Shown here in pieces: positions 26,839 through 35,598 of a stretch of 44,500 nucleotides of DNA. A program made the position numbers and the translations under genes. The DNA lies in the NCBI GenBank assembly GCA_945898185.1, contig CAMDHP010000006.1, positions 1-44,500 on the forward strand, read 5' to 3'. The DNA comes from Akkermansia muciniphila. Its GTDB lineage: Bacteria > Verrucomicrobiota > Verrucomicrobiia > Opitutales > Opitutaceae. The notes below the pieces were generated by a model. It was not told where the DNA came from. It worked only from the letters and a program-made list of their open reading frames with translations, and did no database searches. Each line of letters begins with the position of its first letter. Positions within the stretch are counted from its first letter, which is position 1.

Positions 26839-27534
26839 ATGCTCACCGCCGCGCCCATCCTTGCCTCCGTCAATCTCATCAAGATTTTCACCACGACTGA
26901 CTTTGTCGGCCAGGCCATCACCGTAGGCCTGATGCTCTTTAGCATCGTCGCGTGGACCGTGATGTTCGGTAAATTCTCCGAGTTAAAACGGCTGCGTGAG
27001 CTGAACCTCGCGTTTGAACAACGTCTGCGCGACGAACGCACGCTTTTGGATCTGCCGGAGTCGTTCCGCGCCCGCCGGTCTATCCCCTACGCCGATGTCT
27101 ACGCAGACGCGGTCGAGGCCTACTGGCGCGCAGCGGGCATCTTGAAGGAAAAGGGCCTGGACTCCGGACGTGCGCGGCTGGAACACGCCGAAAACGGCAT
27201 CCAGCGCGCCATCGCGCGCCAGACCCTGCGCTACGAGAGCAGCATGATTTTCCTCGCCTCGATCGTGTCGGGCGCGCCTTTCCTCGGCCTTTTCGGGACG
27301 GTGTGGGGCGTGATGGAGGTGTTCCAAGCTGTCTCTTCGCAGACCTCGGCCAACCTGCAGACTCTCGCTCCAGGCGTGTCGGCCGCACTCATGACCACCA
27401 TCGCAGGCCTCGTCGTGGCGATCCCGGCGGTGTTCGGTTATAACGTGCTCCTGACCAAGACACGCCAGCTCGCCACCGAGCTTGAAAACTACGCATCCGT
27501 CCTGGCCGACCGGCTCGAGCTGGAGTCGCGCTGA
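26839..27534 (+). CDS. exbB: MotA/TolQ/ExbB proton channel protein
   Basis: 231 residues. An N-terminal helix (ITVGLMLFSIVAWTVMFGKF) is followed by a cytoplasmic loop of about 110 residues and then two C-terminal helices (MIFLASIVSGAPFLGLFGTVWGVM and ALMTTIAGLVVAIPAVFGYN), the standard three-helix plan. GAPFLGLFGTVWGVM is the family signature. With ExbD it forms the proton-motive-force stator that drives a TonB/TolA-like protein across the periplasm. The ATG at 26839 has TTAGGA as a nearby Shine-Dalgarno-like site. The exbD gene follows after 39 bases. Confidence 0.93.
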   Translation: MLTAAPILASVNLIKIFTTTDFVGQAITVGLMLFSIVAWTVMFGKFSELKRLRELNLAFEQRLRDERTLLDLPESFRARRSIPYADVYADAVEAYWRAAGILKEKGLDSGRARLEHAENGIQRAIARQTLRYESSMIFLASIVSGAPFLGLFGTVWGVMEVFQAVSSQTSANLQTLAPGVSAALMTTIAGLVVAIPAVFGYNVLLTKTRQLATELENYASVLADRLELESR

Positions 27535-27573
27535 GGAGCCGGTCCTCTTTGTAACCGAAAATCGGATACCTCC

Positions 27574-28023
27574 ATGGCCCGCCGCTTCAAACGCAACCAG
27601 CAGATGCACGCGCTCTCCGAGCTTAACGTGACCAACCTGCTCGATCTGGCCTTCGTGCTCCTGATTATTTTCATGATCGCCACGCCCTTGATGAACGTGG
27701 AACAGACCGTGCCAGTCGAACTTCCCATCGAGTCGGCCAGCGAGCAGAGCCCGCCTGACGAGGATACGAAATTCGTCGTCGTCACCGTCAAATCCAATGG
27801 CACCTACCTGCTCGAGTCAGACGCCAACCGCCCGCTCACCAGCCGCGAGCTGCCCGGCCGCCTTCTCGCGCTCGCCTCAATCTCCGCCGGCGGCAAAAAG
27901 CAGCCGGTCATCCGCATTCGCGCCGACGCCACCGTGCCTTACCAGAATATCATCACATTAATGGATGAGTTGAAGAAAGCGAAACTTGGCCGCGTCAGTT
28001 TCGACACCCAGGTAAAAACCTAA
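27574..28023 (+). CDS. exbD: ExbD/TolR biopolymer transport protein
   Basis: 149 residues. A short cytoplasmic N-terminus (MARRFKRNQQMHALSELNVTNLLDLAFVLLIIF) contains the conserved aspartate in the first turn of the single helix (LLDLAFVLLIIFMIATPLM). The periplasmic domain has the usual FVVVTVKSNGTYLL and PVIRIRADATVPYQNIITLMDELKKAKL motifs. It is the ExbB partner of a proton-driven trans-envelope motor, acting in the inner membrane. It is transcribed with exbB and the TonB-like gene 64 bases downstream. Confidence 0.93.
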   Translation: MARRFKRNQQMHALSELNVTNLLDLAFVLLIIFMIATPLMNVEQTVPVELPIESASEQSPPDEDTKFVVVTVKSNGTYLLESDANRPLTSRELPGRLLALASISAGGKKQPVIRIRADATVPYQNIITLMDELKKAKLGRVSFDTQVKT

Positions 28024-28087
28024 GCATCCCGCCACCTTTCACGATCTCACTCCCCTGCCCTCGCCTTCCGCACCCACAGACAACGCC

Positions 28088-29080
28088 ATGTCTTCCCTGG
28101 TAAAGCCCTTCTCCTACGGTCCGACCAGCGCGGCGAATCCGAACGAGGGCAAGCGTTACAGCGGTGCGTTTTGGGTTTCGGCCACCTCACACGGCTTGCT
28201 CTTGGGCCTGCTCATCGGGCTTACGATTACCCTGCGCGATAAAATCGAGGACCCCCCCCAAGTCTTCGAGTTGGTCGCGGGCGAAGGCAGTGACTATATG
28301 GCTACCGAGGCGCCTGCGGGCAGCGAAATCGGCACCGCTGCGACCGGCGAACTATTTACCACGCCCGACGTCCCGGTGGCAAAGCTGCCTCCCGCGGCTG
28401 AGGCCCCCGCCGAGCCCTACGTGCCGCCGGCGCCCGTCGCTCCGGTGCCTGTTACCCCACCCGCTCCCGTCCTTCCCGCCGTCCCCGATATCCCTAAAAC
28501 GCCGAACCTCGCCAAAGACTTTAAGCGCACCGTGGACAGAGCCAAAAAGAAGGCCGAGGCGGCGTCGCAAAAGCGCATCGAAACCGCGGAGCGCGCCGCC
28601 AAGGCCGCCGCCTTGGAAAGTAAACGGATGAGCGTGGATGACTTTCGCCGCCAAAACGCCGCCAGTTCCGCCGCGCCTTCGGGAGCCGCCTCCGCCAACC
28701 CCGGTAAACGCATCGACGTCGGCAGCATTAAAAAAGGCGTCACGGGCGCGACGGGTGCCGGCAGCACTGGAGCAGGCGGGGCGGCCATGCAAAGGGCGAT
28801 CCAGGACGCGCAAGACAGCTATTTCGCGATGCTCATCCAGCAGTTGAAGAGCAACCACGTGAAACCCGAGGGACTAAGTGACCTCCTGAGCGCGGACGTC
28901 TCCTTTCGTATCTCAGCCGACGGCACAATTTCGCAGGTCACGATCACCCGCTCGTCCGGCAACCCGGAGTTCGATCAATCCGTCCGCGCCGCCTTCGCCC
29001 GCACCGGCTCCATCGGCCCCCGCCCCGATAAGAAAAGCGACGCCTCGTCACTCACCTTCCGCATGAGAGAGGCCAGTTAG
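28088..29080 (+). CDS. TonB/TolA-like energy transducer
   Basis: 330 residues in the TolA/TonB plan. An N-terminal helix (residues 26-48, GAFWVSATSHGLLLGLLIGLTI) is followed by a Pro/Ala-rich segment (APVAPVPVTPPAPVLPAVPDIPK). A charged Ala/Lys stretch (about 150-190, AKKKAEAASQKRIETAERAAK) looks like a coiled coil as in TolA. A C-terminal domain from about 240 (SYFAMLIQQLKSNHVKPEG through SADGTISQVTITRSSGNPEFDQSVRAAF) is the TonB_C fold. Directly downstream of exbB-exbD, it would transmit the proton-motive force to the outer membrane. There is no TolB or Pal neighbour, so TonB and TolA roles cannot be told apart. Confidence 0.88.
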   Translation: MSSLVKPFSYGPTSAANPNEGKRYSGAFWVSATSHGLLLGLLIGLTITLRDKIEDPPQVFELVAGEGSDYMATEAPAGSEIGTAATGELFTTPDVPVAKLPPAAEAPAEPYVPPAPVAPVPVTPPAPVLPAVPDIPKTPNLAKDFKRTVDRAKKKAEAASQKRIETAERAAKAAALESKRMSVDDFRRQNAASSAAPSGAASANPGKRIDVGSIKKGVTGATGAGSTGAGGAAMQRAIQDAQDSYFAMLIQQLKSNHVKPEGLSDLLSADVSFRISADGTISQVTITRSSGNPEFDQSVRAAFARTGSIGPRPDKKSDASSLTFRMREAS

Positions 29081-29110
29081 TGTTCCGGCGGAGCGGATCG
29101 TTCCAGGCAC

Positions 29111-29145
29111 AAAAAAAGCCACCGGAATAAAACCGGTGGCTTTCA
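29111..29145 (-). terminator. Intrinsic terminator after tRNA-Ala, usable in both directions
   Basis: Stem GCCACCGG (29118-29125) and CCGGTGGC (29133-29140) around a seven-base loop. The A-run at 29111-29117 becomes a T-run on the minus strand, as expected for a terminator of the tRNA; on the plus strand a short TTT follows, so it may also close the TonB-like gene. Confidence 0.85.
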
Positions 29146-29148
29146 AAG

Positions 29149-29224
29149 TGGTGGACCCTAGCAGTCTCGAACTGCTGACCTCCTCAATGCCATTGAGGCG
29201 CTCTACCAACTGAGCTAAGAGCCC
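29149..29224 (-). tRNA. tRNA-Ala (anticodon GGC), 3' CCA encoded
   Basis: Read on the minus strand, a 76-base cloverleaf begins GGGCTCT and ends AGGGTCC plus A73 and CCA. The D-arm GCTC AGTTGGTA GAGC, the anticodon arm CCTCA/TGAGG with loop ATGGCAT (anticodon GGC) and the T-arm AGCAG TTCGAGA CTGCT all pair. The acceptor stem has two G-U pairs (G3-U70, U5-G68). It is transcribed alone, followed by the hairpin at 29111-29145. 29225-29316 between it and the SDR gene shows no gene. Confidence 0.97.
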
Positions 29225-29316
29225 GTAACAAAACAGGAGAGGCAGAGAGCTGGTTTGGGCGCACGAATGCAAGCGGTTTTTTTGTAAATTTAGCACCCTC
29301 GAAAAAGTGCGGGGCA

Positions 29317-30066
29317 TCAGGCCTTTGGGCGGGGGCGGACCGAACTCATACCGCCGTCAACCGCCCAGACCTGACCGGTTATCCAATCCGCTTCCGGCGA
29401 CAGCAAATGGACGATTGTCGCCGCAACCTGATCCGCAGTGCCTATTCGGCCGAGGGGATGCAATTTCTCGGAGAACGCCCGCGCCTGCGGACTGCCCAGC
29501 AGGGACGCCGCCATCGGAGTGTCCACGAGCCCGGGAGCGACGGCATTGATGCGCACGTTGCGCGAGGCATAGCTGGCAGCGGTGGCCCGAACAAGGCCCT
29601 CCACCCCACCCTTCGCGGCCGCGATGGCCTCGTGGGAGGGCAATCCAGTGCCGGCGGCGACGGAGCTGATCAAGACGACCGATCCAGCCCCCTGCGCCTG
29701 CATCGGACCTACTACCGCCTTGAGACCGTAAAATGCCGAGTTCAGGTTGAGATCAATCGTTCGCCGCCACTCCTCAAGCGACATGAGATGAAGAGGCTTT
29801 AGTAATATGGAGCCCACCGCGTGCACATAGCCATCAAGCCGGCCGCCGCCCCGTGCGATGAGGTCGGCAATCGCCGCCTCGACACCGGCGGGATCGGTTG
29901 CTTCGGCGATCGCCGTTTCCAGACCGGGCAACTCCGCGGCGAGCGCGGCAAGTTTATCCGCCGATCGGGCGTAACCACCCACCACAAAACCAGCGGCGTG
30001 AAGCCGGCGGGCAACAGCTGAGCCAATGCCACCGGTAATACCTGCGATGATAACAAATGATGCCAT
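29317..30066 (-). CDS. Short-chain dehydrogenase/reductase-like protein lacking the catalytic tyrosine
   Basis: 249 residues of Rossmann fold with the NAD(P)-binding turn GITGGIGSA (9-16), HAVG (82-85, in place of NNAG), the active-site serine in LISSVAAG (about 134) and NVRINAVAPGLVDTPMA. The canonical YxxxK is replaced: IAAAK at 148-152 has isoleucine where Tyr belongs, preceded by SHEA. The lysine is retained. Without Tyr normal SDR oxidoreduction is doubtful, so the gene may encode a binding or isomerase-like role. The ATG at 30066 is preferred; the frame opens four codons earlier. It lies 60 bases after the AttH-like gene on the same strand. Confidence 0.85.
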   Translation of the reverse strand: MASFVIIAGITGGIGSAVARRLHAAGFVVGGYARSADKLAALAAELPGLETAIAEATDPAGVEAAIADLIARGGGRLDGYVHAVGSILLKPLHLMSLEEWRRTIDLNLNSAFYGLKAVVGPMQAQGAGSVVLISSVAAGTGLPSHEAIAAAKGGVEGLVRATAASYASRNVRINAVAPGLVDTPMAASLLGSPQARAFSEKLHPLGRIGTADQVAATIVHLLSPEADWITGQVWAVDGGMSSVRPRPKA

Positions 30067-30126
30067 GGATCGGATCATACTCGCTTCCGCCGAAACGCAA
30101 AAAACTTTGCGCTCGTGCGAGCGGCT

Positions 30127-31365
30127 TTAGCGAAGCACGGACACCGCCTTGTCGTAACCAGTGAGTTCGAGATAGGCCGAACCCGTCTCAATGCCATCAG
30201 CGCCGAGAACACGACAAGCCCCTTCCCAATAGGTCACGCCGCCCAGCGTGCCGCCCAACTCCTGGTCAGCGTGCAATGGCTCCACCACCAGCACTCTTTC
30301 GCGTCCGTCGGCCGGATCTGTCGTGGTAAGTCGAATACGTTGGGGATAGCGAGCTCCGGTATGCGGACTGGTCCATCGGGTGAGCGGCTCCCAGCGATAG
30401 GCGGCGCGAGTGGCTTTGCCCTCACGATCAATCCAAGTAAGGCTCGAGGCCGCATCGAAGCTCCCGTCGCTGTTGCGCATTGCATAGAACATCAGTTCAC
30501 GACCGTCGTTTAATTGCACGCTAAGCCAGTCCCAGCCAACCTGGTTTTTGTCGAGCTGACTGCTGCTGATCTCGTGGTCCATCCACGCCGTTCCTGATAC
30601 GGACAAATCAACGCCATCAAGGGTCAGCGTGCCCGCGGCAGCGAGGCGACTGTAGGTCAGGTAGTAGCTGGCGGCGGTCGGAGCGGAGCCTTTGCGCGAG
30701 TAGCCGGCGTCGCCAAAGAGGACCAGCGGCTTGGCCGGGGTAAGGGTAAAAGCGAAACGTGCCTCAGCCCGTATGCCTCCCTTTAGCACCAAGGGCACCA
30801 TTAAATCTCCCCCGCTTCCCCTTAAAACCATGTTGTCAATCAATGATTGACTAGATGGTTTTTGGGTGTTTTGTTCCGGCTCCCCGGCTGGTGCGAACGC
30901 CAGCGACCAGTCGCCGTTTACGACGTCGAGTGAATTAGTTGAGGCGGAGGCGTTCCAACCGGCTCGGTTTAGGCGTTCTTGGTGGAGAAAACGCCCGGCT
31001 CCGACGTCAATCAAGGCCATGTGCGCAAGATAGATTTGGTCATGGCAAAAGGCGGGCGCGCCGCCCGCAGTGCTGGAGTGCGCTGCAGGAAGATCGCGCG
31101 GGGAGGCGTTGCGAAAAAACGTGGCCTGAAAACCAAAACGGCGCGGCGCGGCCTCGGTCGTAAAGAGGTGCCCTGTGATATACCACCATTCGATTTTGAA
31201 ATCCGGGTGCGCCCCGTGATCGCGTGGAAAGGCGAAGGTCGGCTGCGGTTGCGGGACGCTGTAACCCTCGGCTGTAGTGGCTGGAATCTCCATGCCGCGG
31301 AGAAAAGGGCCGCCGAAGGCACAGAAGACGCAAAGGAAGGGAAGCAAAAGAAAATGGACTTTCAT
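30127..31365 (-). CDS. AttH/CrtC-like lipocalin-related protein, exported
   Basis: 412 residues. A signal-like N-terminus (FLLLPFLCVFCAFGGPFLRG) precedes KIEWWYITGHL (the WWY turn conserved in the AttH/CrtC, DUF2006 group), FGFQATFFRNA and, near the centre, SYYLTYSRLAAAGTL with GTAWMDHEISSS and WDWLSVQLNDGRELMFYAMR. This is the carotenoid-1,2-hydratase/AttH family, a double-lipocalin-like fold. It follows the FtsX-like permease gene with a 22-base gap. In the AttEFGH arrangement such proteins are exported partners of the ABC system. Its substrate is unknown. Confidence 0.85.
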   Translation of the reverse strand: MKVHFLLLPFLCVFCAFGGPFLRGMEIPATTAEGYSVPQPQPTFAFPRDHGAHPDFKIEWWYITGHLFTTEAAPRRFGFQATFFRNASPRDLPAAHSSTAGGAPAFCHDQIYLAHMALIDVGAGRFLHQERLNRAGWNASASTNSLDVVNGDWSLAFAPAGEPEQNTQKPSSQSLIDNMVLRGSGGDLMVPLVLKGGIRAEARFAFTLTPAKPLVLFGDAGYSRKGSAPTAASYYLTYSRLAAAGTLTLDGVDLSVSGTAWMDHEISSSQLDKNQVGWDWLSVQLNDGRELMFYAMRNSDGSFDAASSLTWIDREGKATRAAYRWEPLTRWTSPHTGARYPQRIRLTTTDPADGRERVLVVEPLHADQELGGTLGGVTYWEGACRVLGADGIETGSAYLELTGYDKAVSVLR

Positions 31366-31387
31366 TGTTTAGGCATTTTTGGACCGA

Positions 31388-34108
31388 TCATTCCTCGCGG
31401 TCAGCCGGAAGTATTGCACCCCAACGGCCGACGAAGTAACTGACAACCGCGCCCGTGCCGACCACGAGCACGGACAGCGCAGCGAGTTGTCCAAGCGGCA
31501 CGGCAAGGGCGAGCGTCCAGCCGAAGGATTGTTTGTTGATCACGTAAATCAGCACCCAGCCGAGCGCAAAGCTGAGCGCGAGGCCGGAAAGAGTAGCGCA
31601 GAGTGCGAGCACGCCGCCCTCGATTGCGGTGGCACAGGCGATTTCAGAGCGGCGAAAGCCTAACGCGCGCAAGGTCGTGAGCTCATCACGCCGATCCAGC
31701 AAGACGCTGACTAGCGTGAGCGCGAGGCCAACCACCGCGACGATTACTCCAATGGCCTCCAGCGCGTAGGTAATGGAAAAGGTCTGCCTAAAGATGCGCA
31801 GCACTTCGCCGCGAAGGGCGACGTTGGTGTAGATCGCGAGGCCGGGATTGGCCGCGAGAAGTGCCGCGCGAACCGTCTCCGGTTGAACGCCGGGCACAAG
31901 ATTAAGCGAAAGGCTGGTCGCGTGTTCGTCGCCCCCGAACCACCTCACCGCATGGCGGCGCTCGACAAGGATGGTGCCGCGCTCATTTCCAAAGTCGGCA
32001 AACACCGCCGCCACGGCCAGCCGCTGGAAACCGAGAGGAGTCGGCACGGAAAGAGAATCCCCGCGGCGAACCCGGAAACGTTCACCAAAACTTTCACTCA
32101 CCAGCGCGGTGCCGGCGTTTTGCTCCGGATCAAACACCGCAGCCGAGGCCGGCGGCCCGACCCACATGAATCCACCACCTGCGTTCTGCGCCGCCAGATC
32201 AGTGCCGCCCAGCGTGGTCGGGAGACCATCAAGCTGGATCGGGTAGGCATTGAACAATGCGGTGCGGGCGACCGCCGGGTGGGCGGCGATGGCCTGCCAC
32301 GTGCCGGCGGAGATGCGGTTGTTACTCGATGCGCTCTGGGCGCCCTGACTCGACAGATAGAGGTCCGCCTGAAGCGCGGTATTTATCCAAGTGCGCACCG
32401 ACCGTTCGAAACTCGCCACCAGAATCGCCATGCCGGCCGCCATGCCTATCGCGCAGACGAGGGCGGCAGCGGCCAACCGGTGGCGGCCAGTCGGACGACG
32501 GATATGGCCAAGCGCCACCCGCCACGGTGCACCACTGGCCGCAAAAGGACGCAAGACCCGGCCCAATACCGGAATCGCCAGCGCGGCCAAGACGCCTCCG
32601 CCGACGATGCCGCAGAGCGCGGCGCCATGTCCGGCGATCGGAAAACGGTTTCCGCCCGCCAAGGCCAGCGGCGGCATTTTAACGAGTAACGCGCCAAGCG
32701 CGAGGGATCCGATCGCAACAGGCCAACTGCGCAGCCAACGTGCGCCAGTAGAGCCGGGAGCGCCGCGAACCAGGATCTGCGCGGGCGGCGTTAGCGATGC
32801 AGCGCGGGCGGGCGCCCAGCCAGCCACGATACTCGCGACGACCCCGGCAGCCAGACTCAGGGCAGCTTCAGGCCAGGCAAGCTGCGCAGCGGAGACGCTA
32901 GTCGCGTAATAAAGAGCGTTCACCGTTTGTCCGACAGCGCGGACGGCAACTTGCGCGCCGAGCCAGCCAAACATTAGCCCAAGCGCGCCGCCCGCCAAAC
33001 CAAGCAACGCCGCCTCAACCAGCCAGGCACGACGCAATGCGCCGCCATCAAATCCAAGAGAACGCAGCACTGCAATCTCACCACGGCGGCGGACCACCGC
33101 GCCATCCAGCGCTTGAAAAACCAGATACAGCCCGACCAGAAGAGCGATGAGCGAGAGCACGGTGAGATTTAGCCGGAAGGCCTGGGTCATCGTCGCGGCA
33201 GTCTCGCGCCGTGCACCGGGAGTCGTGGCAAGCCAGCGTTCGCCCGCCGCCGTGCGGCCGAGCGCGGCAAGCCGCTCGCCGAGCGCGATACGGCGGGCGT
33301 CAAGGGCGTGCCCGGCTTCGAGAATAAACTCAACCCGGTCAATCTGGCCCTCGCGGCCGACGAGGCGCTGAAGTTGCGGCAGGTCGAGCACAAGAAGATT
33401 GGCAGGCGCCGCAGGTCCGTCGGGCACTTGCGGGATCAGTCCGGCGACGGGGAATGAGAGGAGCCTTTCGTTTACGATCAGGTTCAACGAATCAGTGCCC
33501 GGCCGTTTTTCCGCCGCGAGCGCCGGGCTGGCCCACACTTTTGGACCGTCGCGAAACAAAGACCAGAAATCGACATCAACGGGTAACGTCGCCCCAGATT
33601 TAGAATCTGGTTTAGACCGCCCGAAAAACGATTGGGCCGCGGCCTGTTGCGCCGCGAGGTTGGTCACGCCGATGAGGTCCACTCCGAGCAGCGTATAAGT
33701 GCGACGCCCAAACACGGTTGCCGGCGGCGCGTTGTTCACAGCCGCCTCGGTGGCGGTGCTCTCAATCACCGGATGGATTTGCACCGCGAGATCAGCCAGC
33801 GCGTCGCGAAGTTCAGGCAGGATGCTTTCCGGCAGGGGTCCCGCGGGAGCCTGGATAATCCAGTCGCTGCTGCCGGTCAGTGTCTCCGTGAAATGGGTAA
33901 AACTCGAGACGGCGGCGCGGTTCGCAAGCCGCACGGCGGTGAAGACTCCGACTCCAAGTGCCAGGATAAGCACGAGCAGGATGTTCTGCCCAAAGGCCTG
34001 GCGCCAGTGGCGCAACGTGAAACGAATGAGCAACAAGGGCAGCAATGAAACGCGGGTTGAGTCGGCAGACATGGCGATGGAGGACAATGGGCGGACGCTT
34101 CGGTGCAT
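31388..34108 (-). CDS. Large ABC transporter permease with two FtsX domains (AttF/AttG-like)
   Basis: About 906 residues. An N-terminal helix (NILLVLILALGVGVFTAV) is followed by an extracytoplasmic domain, then three FtsX-type helices (VLSLIALLVGLYLVFQAL to LAGGALGLMFGWLGAQVAV), helices around WPVAIGSLALGALLV, a second extracytoplasmic domain, and a final FtsX domain (GVIVAVVGLALTLVSVLL to LSVLVVGTGAVVSYFVGRWG). This is the double-permease form of the LolE/MacB superfamily. The start is uncertain: ATG at 34108 overlaps the upstream TGA as TGATG, and an alternative ATG lies at 34072. It is coupled to the ABC ATPase upstream and the AttH-like gene downstream. Confidence 0.88.
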   Translation of the reverse strand: MHRSVRPLSSIAMSADSTRVSLLPLLLIRFTLRHWRQAFGQNILLVLILALGVGVFTAVRLANRAAVSSFTHFTETLTGSSDWIIQAPAGPLPESILPELRDALADLAVQIHPVIESTATEAAVNNAPPATVFGRRTYTLLGVDLIGVTNLAAQQAAAQSFFGRSKPDSKSGATLPVDVDFWSLFRDGPKVWASPALAAEKRPGTDSLNLIVNERLLSFPVAGLIPQVPDGPAAPANLLVLDLPQLQRLVGREGQIDRVEFILEAGHALDARRIALGERLAALGRTAAGERWLATTPGARRETAATMTQAFRLNLTVLSLIALLVGLYLVFQALDGAVVRRRGEIAVLRSLGFDGGALRRAWLVEAALLGLAGGALGLMFGWLGAQVAVRAVGQTVNALYYATSVSAAQLAWPEAALSLAAGVVASIVAGWAPARAASLTPPAQILVRGAPGSTGARWLRSWPVAIGSLALGALLVKMPPLALAGGNRFPIAGHGAALCGIVGGGVLAALAIPVLGRVLRPFAASGAPWRVALGHIRRPTGRHRLAAAALVCAIGMAAGMAILVASFERSVRTWINTALQADLYLSSQGAQSASSNNRISAGTWQAIAAHPAVARTALFNAYPIQLDGLPTTLGGTDLAAQNAGGGFMWVGPPASAAVFDPEQNAGTALVSESFGERFRVRRGDSLSVPTPLGFQRLAVAAVFADFGNERGTILVERRHAVRWFGGDEHATSLSLNLVPGVQPETVRAALLAANPGLAIYTNVALRGEVLRIFRQTFSITYALEAIGVIVAVVGLALTLVSVLLDRRDELTTLRALGFRRSEIACATAIEGGVLALCATLSGLALSFALGWVLIYVINKQSFGWTLALAVPLGQLAALSVLVVGTGAVVSYFVGRWGAILPADREE

Positions 34109-34797
34109 CACGCGACGACAACGACACCATCACGCAGATGAATGCGGCGGTGACAAATCGCGGCGGCCTCCTCGCTGTGGGTGACCAGAACGAGCGCGGT
34201 TCCAGTTTCGTCGGTGAGTTCGCGGAGAAGTCGAAGGATGTTTTCGCCGTTCGCCGTATCGAGATTTCCCGTCGGTTCATCGGCAAGGAGCAACGCGGGC
34301 CGATGGACGAGCGCCCGCGCGATGGCGACGCGCTGCTGTTCTCCGCCGGAGAGCTGCGATGGCAATGCGTGTGCCCGCCCGGTCAAGCCGACCCGCTCAA
34401 GCAATGCGGCCACCCTCACCGCACGCTCGGTCGTCGGGACACCAATCAATTGGAGCGGAAGCTCCACGTTTTCCGCAGCAGAGAGCGTGGGCAGGAGATG
34501 AAAAAACTGAAAAACCGTGCCCACCCGCTCCCGCCGGAGGCGATTCAGCCCATCGGCATCGAGCCGGTCTATTCGGGCGCCGAGCAGGTGAATCTCGCCG
34601 GAATCCGTCCGATCAACGCCACCCAGACAGTTGAGCAGGGTCGTCTTTCCGCTTCCGGAAGGGCCGGTCAACGCGACCCGCTCGCCGCATGCAACCGAGA
34701 AAGAGACGTGATCAAGCACACGGCGCGCACCGTAGTTTTTAACGACACGTGTCACGGCAAGAGCGGCGACGGCGGGAGAGGAGACGGAGTCATACAT
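34108..34797 (-). CDS. ABC transporter ATP-binding protein (AttE/LolD-like)
   Basis: 229 residues. Walker A GPSGSGKTT (45-53), signature LSGGEQQRVAIARAL, Walker B LLLADEPTGNLD and the H-loop LVTHSEEAAAICHR are complete. It belongs to the MacB/LolD branch that works with FtsX-type permeases. The start is ATG at 34797, one codon after a GTG. It is the first gene of the ATPase-permease-AttH series on the minus strand, divergent from lspA with a 167-base gap. Confidence 0.92.
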   Translation of the reverse strand: MYDSVSSPAVAALAVTRVVKNYGARRVLDHVSFSVACGERVALTGPSGSGKTTLLNCLGGVDRTDSGEIHLLGARIDRLDADGLNRLRRERVGTVFQFFHLLPTLSAAENVELPLQLIGVPTTERAVRVAALLERVGLTGRAHALPSQLSGGEQQRVAIARALVHRPALLLADEPTGNLDTANGENILRLLRELTDETGTALVLVTHSEEAAAICHRRIHLRDGVVVVA

Positions 34798-34964
34798 CAC
34801 GAAGCATGCAAACCAAGCCGGCGAAGAACGCCAGCGGCGGCGGATAACAAAAGAGGAGCGGTCCGCCGCCTTTTCGACCTCGCACCGCCATCAACCCGCA
34901 CGAGAGCGTCTGATACCCCGATTCACTCTATCCGCTGGTAACGGACCCGCTTAAAACTTGCGCT

Positions 34965-35564
34965 TTGCTTCCTTCCGAACAGCGCACTATCTCTGTTAGA
35001 CCCACTCCCTTGGAACTTCACCTTAAAAATAATAAGCCCGTAGACTCCGGAGAACCCGCAGACCGGCCCGTCTTCACCGCGCGAGTTGCAGTTTACCGCG
35101 TTCTTTGGAGCGTCGGCTTATTCGTTTTCTGTCTAGACCAGCTCACCAAAATCTGGATTTCGGCTACCCTCAATTTTCCCACCTATTGGCCCGAAGACGG
35201 CGCGATTACCGTCATCCAGGGATTTTTCTACATCGTGCATGTCGGCAACACCGGCGCGGCATGGAGCCTATTCGCAGGCAAGAGTGCTTTTCTCGCCCTT
35301 CTGGCTGCTTTGACCCTTGTGGGTATTTTCTATTGGCGCCGTCACCTGGGCCTGCGCGCCACCACGGCCCAGCTTGCCTTCGGCCTCCTCTGCGGCGGCA
35401 TCGTGGGTAATTTCGTCGATCGCCTCGTTTACGGCCACGTCATAGACTTCCTCGATTTTCACTTCGGCAGCTATATCTACCCGACTTTTAACATCGCAGA
35501 TGCCGGCATCTGCGTCGGCGTGATGCTCTATCTCTGGCACTCCTGCCGCGAACCAGCCGCGTGA
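34965..35564 (+). CDS. lspA: Lipoprotein signal peptidase (signal peptidase II)
   Basis: Up to 199 residues; LspA is usually about 160, so the N-terminus is uncertain. Four membrane helices are present. VGNTGAAWSLFAG, GGIVGNFVDRLVYGHVIDFLDFH and TFNIADAGICVGV carry the two catalytic aspartates (NFVDR and NIAD). It cleaves prolipoprotein signal peptides after diacylglyceryl transfer in the inner membrane. No ATG precedes the first helix; a TTG at 34965 or a TTG at 35010 is the candidate start, the latter giving a length nearer to normal. The ppx-like gene follows. Confidence 0.9.
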   Translation: MLPSEQRTISVRPTPLELHLKNNKPVDSGEPADRPVFTARVAVYRVLWSVGLFVFCLDQLTKIWISATLNFPTYWPEDGAITVIQGFFYIVHVGNTGAAWSLFAGKSAFLALLAALTLVGIFYWRRHLGLRATTAQLAFGLLCGGIVGNFVDRLVYGHVIDFLDFHFGSYIYPTFNIADAGICVGVMLYLWHSCREPAA

Positions 35565-35598
35565 TCGACATCCGCGTCAGAGCCAATCTTCCAGACTC

